This document shows positions 1-6,919 of a stretch of DNA of 13,904 nt, one piece after another. The position numbers were made by a program, and so were the translations under genes. Within the stretch, counting starts at the first letter, position 1. Every line of letters starts with the position of its first letter. The stretch is from positions 1 to 13,904 of the forward strand of contig CALFYG010000178.1 in NCBI GenBank assembly GCA_937952095.1, written 5' to 3'. Under the pieces are notes generated by a model that had not been told where the DNA came from, did not search any database, and worked only from the letters and a program-made list of their open reading frames with translations. This stretch comes from an uncultured Micrococcales bacterium (GTDB lineage Bacteria > Actinomycetota > Actinomycetes > S36-B12 > UBA10799).

Positions 1-2
1 AG

Positions 3-437
3 CAAGGCATCATCACACCGATCCGGTTTCAGCGGGAGGTCGCCAGCACTTCCCGCGTGCGCCGCCGGACCTTGATGCTGGACACGGCGGGCGAGTACCT
101 CAGCGGAACGCAGAGCACCGCGGAGTTCGACTTCGGCCGGTTGTGCCGGCGTTACGGCATCCCCGCGCCGATCCGCCAGACCCGCCGACGGGATGCCTCG
201 GGTCGATGGCGGTACACGGACGCCGAATTCGTTCTGCCCGACGGGCGCACGTTGATCGTGGAGATCGACGGTCTGCACCATCTCGACCCAGCCAACTGGC
301 TTGCCGACATCAGGCGGCAGAACGACCTGATGGTCACCACGAACGGTCTTGTCCTGCGGGTGGCTACATGGACGCTCAAACACGAGCCCGCGGAGTTCAT
401 GCCGTTCCTCGGGCGCCTGCTCACCGGCAACGCGTGA
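3..437 (+). CDS. DUF559 / Vsr-like endonuclease-fold protein, C-terminal part (5' end outside window)
   Basis: This is the last 144 codons of a longer gene. The frame is open from the first bases of the window through TGA at 435-437. A GTG at 57 exists, but the reading continues upstream of it with plausible residues (QGIITPIRFQREV), so I take the gene as partial. The region contains a small alpha/beta domain with the pattern 'RYTDAEF ... IVEIDG', then His-rich 'LHHLD' and 'RQNDLM'. This is the arrangement of DUF559 and Vsr-like nuclease folds, where the Asp and the E-x-D would be metal ligands. Such proteins in actinobacteria often carry an N-terminal AbiEi-like winged-helix region and are mostly uncharacterised. 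Nuclease activity is inference; a degenerate inactive fold is equally possible. It converges with the PII gene. Confidence 0.75.
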   Translation, partial: QGIITPIRFQREVASTSRVRRRTLMLDTAGEYLSGTQSTAEFDFGRLCRRYGIPAPIRQTRRRDASGRWRYTDAEFVLPDGRTLIVEIDGLHHLDPANWLADIRRQNDLMVTTNGLVLRVATWTLKHEPAEFMPFLGRLLTGNA

Positions 438-468
438 AGATCTGGGCCCTGAATCAACAGATCTTCAC
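434..468. terminator. Hairpin between convergent genes, overlapping the upstream stop codon
   Basis: The sequence gtgaagatctg (434-444) is followed after a 13-nt loop by its exact reverse complement cagatcttcac (458-468), an 11-bp perfect stem. The left arm contains the TGA of the DUF559 gene, and the right arm ends 10 nt before the stop of the PII gene on the opposite strand. No T-tract follows on either strand, so it would be a U-less (I-shaped) or bidirectional terminator as is common in actinobacteria. Function is inferred from position and symmetry. Confidence 0.6.
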
Positions 469-478
469 ACGCTGAGGT

Positions 479-817
479 TCAGAGCGCGTCGGGGCCACGC
501 TCTCCGGTGCGCACCCGCACCACGGCTTCCACCGGTGTCACCCACACCTTCCCGTCGCCGATCTTGCCGGTCCTGGCAGCGGACACGAGCACGTCGACGA
601 TGTGGCCCGCGTCGTCATCCTCGACCAGTACCTCGAGGCGAACTTTCGGCAGCAGATCGACCTGGTACTCCGCCCCTCGGTAGACCTCCAGATGTCCACG
701 CTGCCGGCCATAACCACTGACCTCAGTGACCGTCATCCCTGCCACTCCCTGGATCTGCAGTGCTTCCCGGACACGTTCGAGCATGTGCGGCCGGATGACC
801 GCGGTGATGAGTTTCAC
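479..817 (-). CDS. glnB: PII nitrogen-regulatory signal protein (GlnB/GlnK family)
   Basis: This is a trimeric PII sensor that reads ATP/ADP and 2-oxoglutarate and controls partner proteins by docking its T-loop. I chose the GTG at 817, which gives MKLITAVIRP and 112 aa, the same length as E. coli GlnB. It also places the T-loop tyrosine (AEY) at the canonical position 51. A GTG two codons upstream (823) is possible. The T-loop (GYGRQRGH, then VYRGAEYQV), the B-loop (TGKIGDGKVWV) and the C-terminal RTGE are all intact, so it should bind nucleotide and be modifiable. The start overlaps the stop of the upstream oxidoreductase as GTGA, implying translational coupling. No amtB or glnD is nearby, which is unusual for PII in actinobacteria. 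Whether it is GlnB- or GlnK-type cannot be decided from sequence alone. Confidence 0.93.
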   Translation of the reverse strand: MKLITAVIRPHMLERVREALQIQGVAGMTVTEVSGYGRQRGHLEVYRGAEYQVDLLPKVRLEVLVEDDDAGHIVDVLVSAARTGKIGDGKVWVTPVEAVVRVRTGERGPDAL

Positions 818-1668
818 AGCCACATCCGCGCGAGTTCGTCCATGATGTCCGGGTCGGCGTCGAGTTCGCTGTCACCTGGCCGCGGATCGTGCACGATCAG
901 ATCCGTCATCCCCACCCGACTGCAGATCCCGAGCAACTGCTCCACCGTCGACATGTCGAGGCGATGCGACGAGAGCAGCACACGATCGAGGTCGGCTGGA
1001 TCGCGACCGAGCCGCTCGCACTGCTCGTCAAGGATCGCCGCCTGCTTCATCAGACCGTCCTCCAGATCGGCGAGGTTCTCATCAGTCTCACGGCCGAACG
1101 TGACCCAGCCCTGTCCAAAGCGTGCGGCCAGGCCCAGAGTGCGCGGCCCTGCCGCGGCCACGAGGAACGGGATGCGCGGCTGCTGCACCGGCGCGGGGAT
1201 GTTCTGCGCGGCGACCACCGGGTAACGGTGGTTCTCCGAGGAGTACGTAGGCGTCGACAGCAGCCCGTCGAGAACCTCGAGGAAGTCAGCGAGCCGATCG
1301 GCGCGCTCGCGCGGGGTAAGCACTTCATCGCCGAAGACCGTGGCGTCGAAGCCGATCCCTCCTGCCCCGATCCCCAGCGTCAACCGCCCAGCGCTGATGT
1401 GGTCGAGGGTCAGCGCATCCTTGGCGAAGGTGACCGGGTGGCGGAAGTTGGGAGAAGCCACGAGCGTCCCGAGGCGGATCCGGGTGGTGGCCGCGGCCAT
1501 CCCCGTCAACCAGGGGATCGCCCCGAACCACGGACCGTCCCGGAACCGCCGCCACGACAAGTGGTCGTAGGTCCACAGGTGCGCGAAGCCGAGCCGCTCC
1601 AGATGCTGTGCGCGCGCTTGTGCCTGCGGCCACGGATCGGCCGGAAGCATCACGACGCCGACGCGCAT
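814..1668 (-). CDS. LLM-class flavin/F420-dependent oxidoreductase
   Basis: This 284-aa protein has the luciferase-like monooxygenase TIM barrel. It starts MRVGVVMLP, has 'LWTYDHLSW' near residue 32, then the strongly conserved stretch 'TRIRLGTLVASPNFRHP' followed by 'SAGRLTLGIGAG', and 'LVAAAGPRTLGLAARF' further on. In actinobacteria these proteins usually use reduced coenzyme F420 (or FMN) for hydride transfer; the substrate cannot be predicted. The ATG at 1668 lies 2 nt after the ilvD stop (TGACCATG), and the gene's own TGA overlaps the PII start. It is therefore the middle gene of the ilvD-LLM-PII unit. I see no internal promoter. Confidence 0.88.
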   Translation of the reverse strand: MRVGVVMLPADPWPQAQARAQHLERLGFAHLWTYDHLSWRRFRDGPWFGAIPWLTGMAAATTRIRLGTLVASPNFRHPVTFAKDALTLDHISAGRLTLGIGAGGIGFDATVFGDEVLTPRERADRLADFLEVLDGLLSTPTYSSENHRYPVVAAQNIPAPVQQPRIPFLVAAAGPRTLGLAARFGQGWVTFGRETDENLADLEDGLMKQAAILDEQCERLGRDPADLDRVLLSSHRLDMSTVEQLLGICSRVGMTDLIVHDPRPGDSELDADPDIMDELARMWL

Positions 1669-1670
1669 GG

Positions 1671-3344
1671 TCAGTCGGTGACAGCACCGCGCGAAGCGGA
1701 CCCCACGAGACGTGCGTACTTGGAGAGCACGCCCCGCTCGTACCGGGCGGGCAGCGGCGCCCAGCCCTCACGCCGGGCCGCGAGTTCGGCCTCGTCGACC
1801 AGCAGCTCCAGCGTGCGCGCCGAGACATCGATGCGCACCCGGTCGCCGTCGCGCACCAGTGCGATCGGTCCGCCGTCCACCGCCTCGGGTGCGACGTGTC
1901 CAACGCACAGACCGGTCGTCCCGCCGGAGAACCGCCCGTCGGTGATCAGCAGGACATCCTTGCCCAGACCGGCACCCTTGATGGCGCCTGTGATCATGAG
2001 CATCTCGCGCATACCGGGACCGCCCTTGGGCCCCTCGTAGCGGATGACGACGACGTCGCCGGCCTGGATCGTGCCGTCTTCGAGTGCCTGCATCGCGGCC
2101 TGCTCCCGCTCGAAGACCCGGGCCGAGCCTTCGAACACATCCACCGGAACGCCGGCGCTCTTGACCACAGCACCCTCCGGGCACAGCGATCCGGACAGGA
2201 CCGTGATGCCGCCGTGCGTGTCGAGTGCGGAGTCGACGGCGTGCAGGATCTGCCCGTCGGGGTCGGAGGGCTGCAACTCAGCGAGGTTCTCGGCGACGGT
2301 CCGCCCGGTCACGGTGAGGCAGTCCCCGTGCAGCAGGCCGGCGTCAAGCAGTGCCTTCATGACCACCGGCACTCCACCGACGCGGTCCACATCGCTCATG
2401 ACGTACCGCCCGAAGGGCTTCAGGTCGCCGAGCAACGGCACCTTGGCGCCGATCCGGTGGAAGTCCTCGAGCTCGAGCTCGACCTCTGCGTCGTGCGCCA
2501 TCGCGAGCAGGTGCAGCACCGCGTTGGTCGAGCCGCCGAGGGCCATCAGAACCGTGATGGCGTTCTCGAAGGCCTCCCGCGTCATGATCTGGCGGGCGGT
2601 GATCCCCTGCCTGATCAGATTCACGACGGCCTCGCCGGAACGACGAGCGATGGTGTCCCGGCGCCGGTCGACGGCGGGCGGCGCGGCCGAACCCGGCAAC
2701 GACAGCCCCATCGCCTCGCCGATGCTGGCCATCGTGTTGGCCGTGTACATCCCGCCACACGCACCTTCGCCCGGGCAGATCGCGCGCTCGATCTCATCGA
2801 CCTCCTCGCGGGTGATCAGCCCTCGGGCACAGGCTCCGACCGCCTCGAAGGCATCGATGATGGTGACGTCCCGGTCGCCCACCTTGCCGGGCAGGATCGA
2901 CCCCGCGTAGACGAACACCGCCGCCACATCGAGACGGGCGGCGGCCATCATCATGCCCGGCAGACTCTTGTCGCAGCCCGCGAATGTGACCATGCCGTCG
3001 AGCATCTCGGCGTTCATCACCGTCTCGACCGAGTCAGCGATGATCTCGCGGCTCACCAGCGAGAAGTGCATTCCTTCGTGGCCCATGCTGATGCCGTCGG
3101 ACACGGAGATCGTGCCGAACTGCAGAGGGAATCCCCCCGCGGCGTGCACACCCTCCTTGGCGGCCTTCGCCAGTCGGTCCAGCGACAGGTTGCAGGGGGT
3201 GATCTCGTTCCAACTCGAGGCCACGCCGATCTGGGGCTTGTCGAAGTCCTGATCGCTCATCCCCACCGCGCGCAGCATGCCGCGCGCGGGCGCACGCTCG
3301 AGACCGTCGGTGACCACGGAACTGCGGGGTTTCATGTCAGCCAT
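1671..3344 (-). CDS. ilvD: Dihydroxy-acid dehydratase
   Basis: Converts 2,3-dihydroxy-isovalerate and 2,3-dihydroxy-3-methylvalerate to the 2-keto acids, the penultimate step of valine/isoleucine synthesis; the family uses an Fe-S cluster and Mg. The start MADMKPRSSV gives 557 aa, typical of the IlvD/Edd family short form. Cysteines at 51 (TPCN), 124 (AGCDKSLPG) and 196 (EGACGGMY) are the expected cluster ligands, and 'LLITDGRFSGGTTG' near the C-terminus is the second family signature. The same frame stays open upstream to 4211, but that part is antisense to the hydrolase gene. ATG at 3344 is preceded by TACGCT at leaderless spacing; a second ATG at 3335 is an alternative. It is the first gene of an operon with the oxidoreductase and PII. 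Confidence 0.96.
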   Translation of the reverse strand: MADMKPRSSVVTDGLERAPARGMLRAVGMSDQDFDKPQIGVASSWNEITPCNLSLDRLAKAAKEGVHAAGGFPLQFGTISVSDGISMGHEGMHFSLVSREIIADSVETVMNAEMLDGMVTFAGCDKSLPGMMMAAARLDVAAVFVYAGSILPGKVGDRDVTIIDAFEAVGACARGLITREEVDEIERAICPGEGACGGMYTANTMASIGEAMGLSLPGSAAPPAVDRRRDTIARRSGEAVVNLIRQGITARQIMTREAFENAITVLMALGGSTNAVLHLLAMAHDAEVELELEDFHRIGAKVPLLGDLKPFGRYVMSDVDRVGGVPVVMKALLDAGLLHGDCLTVTGRTVAENLAELQPSDPDGQILHAVDSALDTHGGITVLSGSLCPEGAVVKSAGVPVDVFEGSARVFEREQAAMQALEDGTIQAGDVVVIRYEGPKGGPGMREMLMITGAIKGAGLGKDVLLITDGRFSGGTTGLCVGHVAPEAVDGGPIALVRDGDRVRIDVSARTLELLVDEAELAARREGWAPLPARYERGVLSKYARLVGSASRGAVTD

Positions 3345-3350
3345 GCCTGC

Positions 3351-3356
3351 AGCGTA
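3351..3356 (-). promoter_or_regulatory. Probable -10 element (TACGCT) for leaderless ilvD mRNA
   Basis: On the - strand TACGCT (TAnnnT) ends 7 nt before the A of the ilvD ATG, placing the expected transcription start at or next to the start codon. There is no Shine-Dalgarno sequence in the 6 nt between. No clear -35 is seen. Three other genes in this window show the same spacing. Confidence 0.5.
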
Positions 3357-3407
3357 TCCGCCGTGGGCGGCCACATGACCGGGCGGCCGAACCTGCCTGC
3401 GACACTG

Positions 3408-4376
3408 ATGAAGATGTTCTCGACCTTCACATTCAACAGCGCCGACGGCACCGAACTGCTCGGCTGGACGAACAACGGCACCGGCCCGGACGTGGTGGTG
3501 TGCAACGGCCTCGGCGTACCACCGCAGGCCTGGCCCCGCCTGCTCGACCCGCACTGCGGTTATCGGGTGGTGGGCTGGAACCACCGGGGAGGTCTCGGGT
3601 CGGGACGACCGGCTGATCCGGAACGGATCCGCGTCGAGGACCACGTGGCTGACGCGCTGGCACTCATGGCACACACCAAGGTGGACCGCGCACTGCTCGT
3701 GGCCTGGTCGCTGGGCGTGAATGTCAGCTTCGAGATCGCGGCGGAGCACCCCGAGAAGGTCGCGGGCATGCTGATGTGCGCCGGTGTACCCGGTGGCACG
3801 TACGACGCCGCGTTCTCGATGCTCATGGTGCCCAAGCCGTTGCGGAAGACGACCGGGCTCATGGTCAGCCGCGCGGGTCAGGCGATCGGCAGGCCGCTGA
3901 ACCTGCTGGCCCGCACCGTGCCCAAGGGGAACACGTTCGCAGAGATCCTGCGGCACAGCGGCTTCATGCTCCCGAGCGCACAGACCAAGGATGTCGTCCC
4001 GTGGATCCAGTCGTTCCTCGAACACGACTTCGAGTGGTACTTCCGCCTGATGGTGGCCGCCGCCGATCACGACCCCATGGATCCCTCGTTCGTGCAGTGC
4101 CCGATCACTGTCGTCGCCGGCGGATTCGACGTGATGACCTCGATGCGTGACGTGGTGGCCTTCGCACAGAGGATCGATCACGCAGAGGTGCATGTGCTGA
4201 ACGCCACGCACTTCGTGCCCCTGGAGTTCCCCGACGAGATCATGGCCATGCTCGACGGATTACTGGTACGCAGCGATCTGACTGTTCCCGCCAATCTCGG
4301 AGAGCGGGCCGCTGAGGAGGCCGACGTGCTCCAGGAGACCCTGATCGACCTGCGCGATGGCGTCCACCAGGCCTGA
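3408..4376 (+). CDS. Alpha/beta hydrolase
   Basis: Serine hydrolase fold of 322 aa from ATG 3408 (MKMFSTFTFN). A full triad is visible: nucleophile Ser101 in AWSLG (Ala replaces the first Gly of GxSxG), Asp241 in GGFDVMTS, and His268 in NATHFVPLEF. An oxyanion-loop 'WNHRGGLGSGRP' lies at residues 57-68. The cap region between about 135 and 225 is helical and Met-rich ('LMVPKPLRKTTGLMV'). No signal peptide, so probably cytoplasmic. The substrate is unknown; esterase, lipase-like or C-C hydrolase activity are all possible. In-frame ATGs at 3375, 3408 and 3414 leave the exact start open, and none has a clear Shine-Dalgarno. The frame is also open back to 1608, but that portion is the antisense of ilvD and is not gene. 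It diverges from ilvD. Confidence 0.88.
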   Translation: MKMFSTFTFNSADGTELLGWTNNGTGPDVVVCNGLGVPPQAWPRLLDPHCGYRVVGWNHRGGLGSGRPADPERIRVEDHVADALALMAHTKVDRALLVAWSLGVNVSFEIAAEHPEKVAGMLMCAGVPGGTYDAAFSMLMVPKPLRKTTGLMVSRAGQAIGRPLNLLARTVPKGNTFAEILRHSGFMLPSAQTKDVVPWIQSFLEHDFEWYFRLMVAAADHDPMDPSFVQCPITVVAGGFDVMTSMRDVVAFAQRIDHAEVHVLNATHFVPLEFPDEIMAMLDGLLVRSDLTVPANLGERAAEEADVLQETLIDLRDGVHQA

Positions 4377-4394
4377 GGCGAGCCAGAATCTCCC

Positions 4395-4511
4395 ATTGCG
4401 ACGTTGTTGATCCGACGGAGCCCCGATTGCGACGTTGTTGCCCTGGATAGGCCACGGAAACGACAACAACCTCACAACCGGCGAAGAAACGCGACAACAA
4501 CGTCGCAATCG
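4395..4511. repeat. Cluster of direct and inverted repeats with TTGCGACGTTGTTG / GTTGTTG cores between convergent genes
   Basis: attgcgacgttgttg occurs at 4395-4409 and again at 4426-4440. The 17-mer cgattgcgacgttgttg (4424-4440) is repeated as a perfect reverse complement at 4495-4511. A shorter inverted copy, cgacaacaac, lies at 4461-4470 and again at 4492-4501. There are thus two forward and two reverse GTTGTTG cores, spaced 30 and 31 nt apart, in a nested, near-symmetrical layout. It fills the 155-nt gap between the hydrolase and L,D-transpeptidase stop codons. It could form a 17-bp stem and act as a bidirectional terminator, or be a small REP/MITE-like repeat. No ORF in it is credible. 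Confidence 0.75.
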
Positions 4512-4531
4512 CGACGTACGTCAGACCTGGG

Positions 4532-5530
4532 CTACAGCGCCGACTTCGCTTTCCACTGAGACCACGAGTAGTTCCAGTAGGAACCCGGCGTCCCGTTCCA
4601 CGTCTCCATGGACCGGCCTGTGTTGGTGGTCACCGTCACATCGCCGGCACGTACGTGGTTGAAGAACCATTTCGCGGGACCCACGTTGAGGTTCGTGCAG
4701 CCGTGCGAACCGTTCCACTGGCCGATGCGGGAGACCGCCCATGGCGCGCCGTGCACGAACTCCCCGGACGGGGTGATCCGCACCGCGTACGGGACATTGA
4801 GGTCGTAGTACTCGTCGGTCAGCCCGAGTTGATCGCTGGTCATCCGCTGCCAGCGATACTTCTCGCCGGTGATGATCTTGACGCCCGAGCGGGTCGCGAA
4901 CCCGGGCTTACCCAGACTCACCCCGAAGACCTTCACGAGCTTGCCGTCGCGGAAGACCTTCATCTGGTGGTTGCTGGCGTTGATCCGGGCGATCAGTGAG
5001 CGCGCAGTCCGGAAGGAGTCGACCCTGCTCGTGGTCTTGCCACCCACCCAGATCGTGGTGTCATCGGAATTCAGGCGGACCTTTCGAAGGTCGAGCTCGA
5101 CGTTGATCTTGGTGCGCCCGGGCCAGAACTCCTTGGGGCGATACACAGCGGTCGTGCTGTCGATCCAGCCCCAGGACCCGTCCGGAAGGGGATCCGGCGA
5201 TGTGATCGTCATGGCCTGTTCGGCCTTGGCACGGAAGCGCACCGGGGCGGAGAACTTGGCGGTGATCAGTTGTCCGACGCCGAAACGCCCGGCGGACGGT
5301 GAGACGTCCACGCGGACACGCTCGACCGTCTTCGTGACCTCGGCCATCCCGATCTCGGAACCCGCCGGGAGCACCTCCGGCTCAGGCTCGGGGGTCACCG
5401 TCGGAGTCGGCGAAGGCGTCGTGGTCGGGGTGGGTAGCGTTTCGGCGGCCGCCGGCGCAGTCACCAGCAGCAGGCTCAGTCCCACAGCGGCGGGAACACG
5501 GACAGATCTCACGCTTCCAGTGTGCGACAC
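4532..5530 (-). CDS. Secreted L,D-transpeptidase (YkuD domain with Ig-like domain)
   Basis: Forms 3-3 (mDAP-mDAP) peptidoglycan cross-links or attaches proteins to the wall. The 332 aa show, in order: an N-terminal signal peptide (basic start, hydrophobic VPAAVGLSLLLVTAPAAA, cleavage near AAA-ET); a Pro/Thr/Glu linker (31-55); an Ig-like domain of the kind found in mycobacterial Ldts (about 65-165); and a YkuD catalytic domain (about 178-303). The active site is H260-G261 ... S275-H276-G277-C278, with Cys278 the nucleophile, followed by a Trp/Tyr-rich C-terminal tail as in Ldts with a C-terminal subdomain. There is no lipobox Cys, so it is probably secreted or held by an uncleaved helix. Start: GTG 5530; GTG 5515 (MRSVRVPAAV) gives a more typical signal peptide. 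It lies 33 nt downstream of the SemiSWEET gene. Confidence 0.93.
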   Translation of the reverse strand: MSHTGSVRSVRVPAAVGLSLLLVTAPAAAETLPTPTTTPSPTPTVTPEPEPEVLPAGSEIGMAEVTKTVERVRVDVSPSAGRFGVGQLITAKFSAPVRFRAKAEQAMTITSPDPLPDGSWGWIDSTTAVYRPKEFWPGRTKINVELDLRKVRLNSDDTTIWVGGKTTSRVDSFRTARSLIARINASNHQMKVFRDGKLVKVFGVSLGKPGFATRSGVKIITGEKYRWQRMTSDQLGLTDEYYDLNVPYAVRITPSGEFVHGAPWAVSRIGQWNGSHGCTNLNVGPAKWFFNHVRAGDVTVTTNTGRSMETWNGTPGSYWNYSWSQWKAKSAL

Positions 5531-5563
5531 ACTCCCGACAATCGGCGCCGAAGGTGGCCCGAT

Positions 5564-5857
5564 TCACATGACGCGATCGGGCGCGGTGCCGCTCCGGCGG
5601 CCGACGATCCACATCGTGGCCAACAGCGTGGACGTCACGATCACGGCCACCGTGTTCGAGATCACCAGTGGCAGATCACGGTTCACCACACCGTAGGTCA
5701 GCCACAGCAGGAAGCCCACGAGCAGGATGAGGACCCATCCGAGCGAGGTCCCTCCCGCGTCCCGGTTGCGGATGATGACCCGGACCTGCAACAGGGGCGC
5801 CAAACCCATGAGCAGACCCCAGATCGTGGTGAGAACGGCAAGACTTTGCGCGAACAA
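5564..5857 (-). CDS. SemiSWEET / PQ-loop family small sugar transporter
   Basis: Small three-helix membrane protein that works as a dimer, moving sugars or related solutes down a gradient. I place the start at TTG 5857 because AAGGAG lies 9 nt upstream (5867-5872 on the complement); this gives 97 aa, normal for the family. The frame is open to a GTG at 5929, which would add 24 hydrophilic residues with no ribosome site. Helices span about 5-27, 39-57 and 62-86. Helix 1 has 'APLLQVRVI' in place of the PQ motif. Trp52 and Asn68 are 16 residues apart, matching my recollection of the binding-pocket Trp/Asn pair in characterised SemiSWEETs. The positive-inside loop 'RNRDAGGTSLGW' follows helix 1. 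Substrate unknown. Confidence 0.82.
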   Translation of the reverse strand: MFAQSLAVLTTIWGLLMGLAPLLQVRVIIRNRDAGGTSLGWVLILLVGFLLWLTYGVVNRDLPLVISNTVAVIVTSTLLATMWIVGRRSGTAPDRVM

Positions 5858-5866
5858 CTTCGAGGA

Positions 5867-5872
5867 CTCCTT
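5867..5872 (-). promoter_or_regulatory. Shine-Dalgarno AAGGAG deciding a TTG start for the SemiSWEET gene
   Basis: AAGGAG on the - strand, 9 nt before TTG 5857. It is a full anti-SD match, whereas the upstream GTG at 5929 has none. Confidence 0.6.
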
Positions 5873-5988
5873 GACTCCCGACGAAACGATGGATCGAGGA
5901 GAAGGAGTTATCGGAAGTCCCGCCGACACGTCTCGGACCCGTACAGCGGCAGGTCGATCAGCGCAGCGTGCATGGCCTCACTCTACGA

Positions 5989-6008
5989 CTCCCTACCGAC
6001 TCAGGGAG
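5989..6008. terminator. Weak hairpin at the end of the 6001-6897 gene
   Basis: ctccct (5989-5994) and agggag (6003-6008) are inverted with an 8-nt loop, and the right arm overlaps the TGA (6001-6003) of the - strand gene. The 6-bp stem is short and has no T-tract, so terminator function is only suggested. The surrounding 5858-6000 stretch must also hold the promoter of the SemiSWEET gene; I see no clear -10 there. Confidence 0.25.
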
Positions 6009-6897
6009 CCACCCGCCGAGCGACCGCCTCGCCGCTCTTCAGGTAGATCCGCCAGGCGTGGTAGGTCTTCGTGTACGGATTGCGGCCGTAGATCAGCACG
6101 CCGCGCCGCAGTTGGCGCACCTTCAACGCGACCACACGGTCAGTCGGCACCGCGGCCCGCGTGGCCGCGTCGATCGCCGCCACATTCGGTCCGGAGGCGT
6201 TCACCGACGCCGCCACCGCCCGGCTGATCTGCTTCATGGTTGAGTTCAGCGAGGCCGCCTGTGACGCTTTCTGCCAGGCGGCGAAGGACACCGCACCGGC
6301 GGGAGCGGTGATCGACTGCGCACCGTAGGTGATGGCGATCGCACCGAACCGGGTGACCCGGCCCTGTCCGTCCGTGACGACGACGAAAGGGCCTTCCCCA
6401 GGCAGCGTGAAGACCCATCGCGACCCATCCCGATCGACGGAGTCGGCAGCGGCGAGGTCCTGCGCGCAGGTGGCGGACAGGGGCACTGCGGCCCGGGCGG
6501 CGTCATCGAAGGTCGCCGACCAGCCCGCGGCGGGGCTCCAGAAGGCCCCCGGATTCAGCCACCACGTCGCACCGGGTCGCTTGATGTAACGCAGTGCCGC
6601 TCGGCGGTCCTTTGGGCGCAAACCGTCATCGGCCACAGCACCGAAGGTGCCCTCCCCCGCGATGGCCACGCGGTTGGTGCCAGGACCGGAGACCGCAAAC
6701 CGGTCACCGGTCACGGCCACGCTGGAGTCGCCGTCGACGGCACGACCACCCACCGAAGTCAACGCAGAACTGGTCGACGCGCAGGCGGCGGTCACGGACT
6801 CGAGGGCCTCGGGCAGGGGAACAGGTGCGGCGACTGCGGGGGCGGCGCACACCGCGGTCAGCAGCATGGTCACGCCCGAGATCAGGGCTGGACGCAT
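6001..6897 (-). CDS. Secreted protein of unknown function (signal peptide)
   Basis: 298 aa from ATG 6897. The N-terminus MRPALISGVTMLLTAVCAAPAVAAPVP is a clear Sec signal peptide with an AVAA-P type cleavage near residue 24; the Cys at 17 is not in a good lipobox. The mature part has two Cys (in TAACAST and SATCAQD), which could form a disulphide. It has a Gly/Trp-rich centre (GATWWLNPGAFWSPAAGW), a beta-rich 'RWVFTLPGEGPFVVVTDGQGRVTRFG', and an Ala-rich helix before a basic C-terminal beta stretch (RGVLIYGRNPYTKTYHAW). I do not recognise a family. It begins 22 nt after the transglutaminase stop. TACCCT just upstream suggests it is transcribed from its own leaderless promoter rather than only as part of the cluster. 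Confidence 0.78.
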   Translation of the reverse strand: MRPALISGVTMLLTAVCAAPAVAAPVPLPEALESVTAACASTSSALTSVGGRAVDGDSSVAVTGDRFAVSGPGTNRVAIAGEGTFGAVADDGLRPKDRRAALRYIKRPGATWWLNPGAFWSPAAGWSATFDDAARAAVPLSATCAQDLAAADSVDRDGSRWVFTLPGEGPFVVVTDGQGRVTRFGAIAITYGAQSITAPAGAVSFAAWQKASQAASLNSTMKQISRAVAASVNASGPNVAAIDAATRAAVPTDRVVALKVRQLRRGVLIYGRNPYTKTYHAWRIYLKSGEAVARRVAP

Positions 6898-6904
6898 GAC
6901 CCCA

Positions 6905-6910
6905 AGGGTA
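6905..6910 (-). promoter_or_regulatory. Probable -10 element (TACCCT) for the secreted-protein gene
   Basis: TACCCT on the - strand ends 8 nt before ATG 6897, inside the 22-nt gap after the transglutaminase gene. The spacing fits leaderless transcription; there is no good Shine-Dalgarno sequence in between, although TGGGG is weakly purine-rich. Confidence 0.45.
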
Positions 6911-6919
6911 ACCGCCGGA

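Noticed and set aside
889..2040. 383-codon + strand open frame
   Set aside because: Antisense to the LLM oxidoreductase and ilvD; Arg/Pro/His-rich composition typical of GC shadows.
1608..3374. 588 codons of open frame on the + strand continuous with the alpha/beta hydrolase
   Set aside because: It is exactly antisense to ilvD and reads as Arg/His/Asp/Gly-rich low-quality sequence; ilvD on the other strand is a textbook match. High GC leaves the antisense frame open by chance.
3345..4211. Extension of the ilvD frame upstream of its ATG
   Set aside because: Antisense to the alpha/beta hydrolase, with His/Arg-rich composition and no family match; IlvD proteins begin near residue MADMKPRSS.
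4395..4511. CRISPR array
   Set aside because: Only two forward and two reverse copies of a short motif, in mixed orientation, with similar spacers; no cas genes nearby.
4435..4662. Small + strand ORF over the repeat cluster and transpeptidase end
   Set aside because: Most of it is antisense to the transpeptidase C-terminus and the rest is repeat; no ribosome site or plausible protein features.
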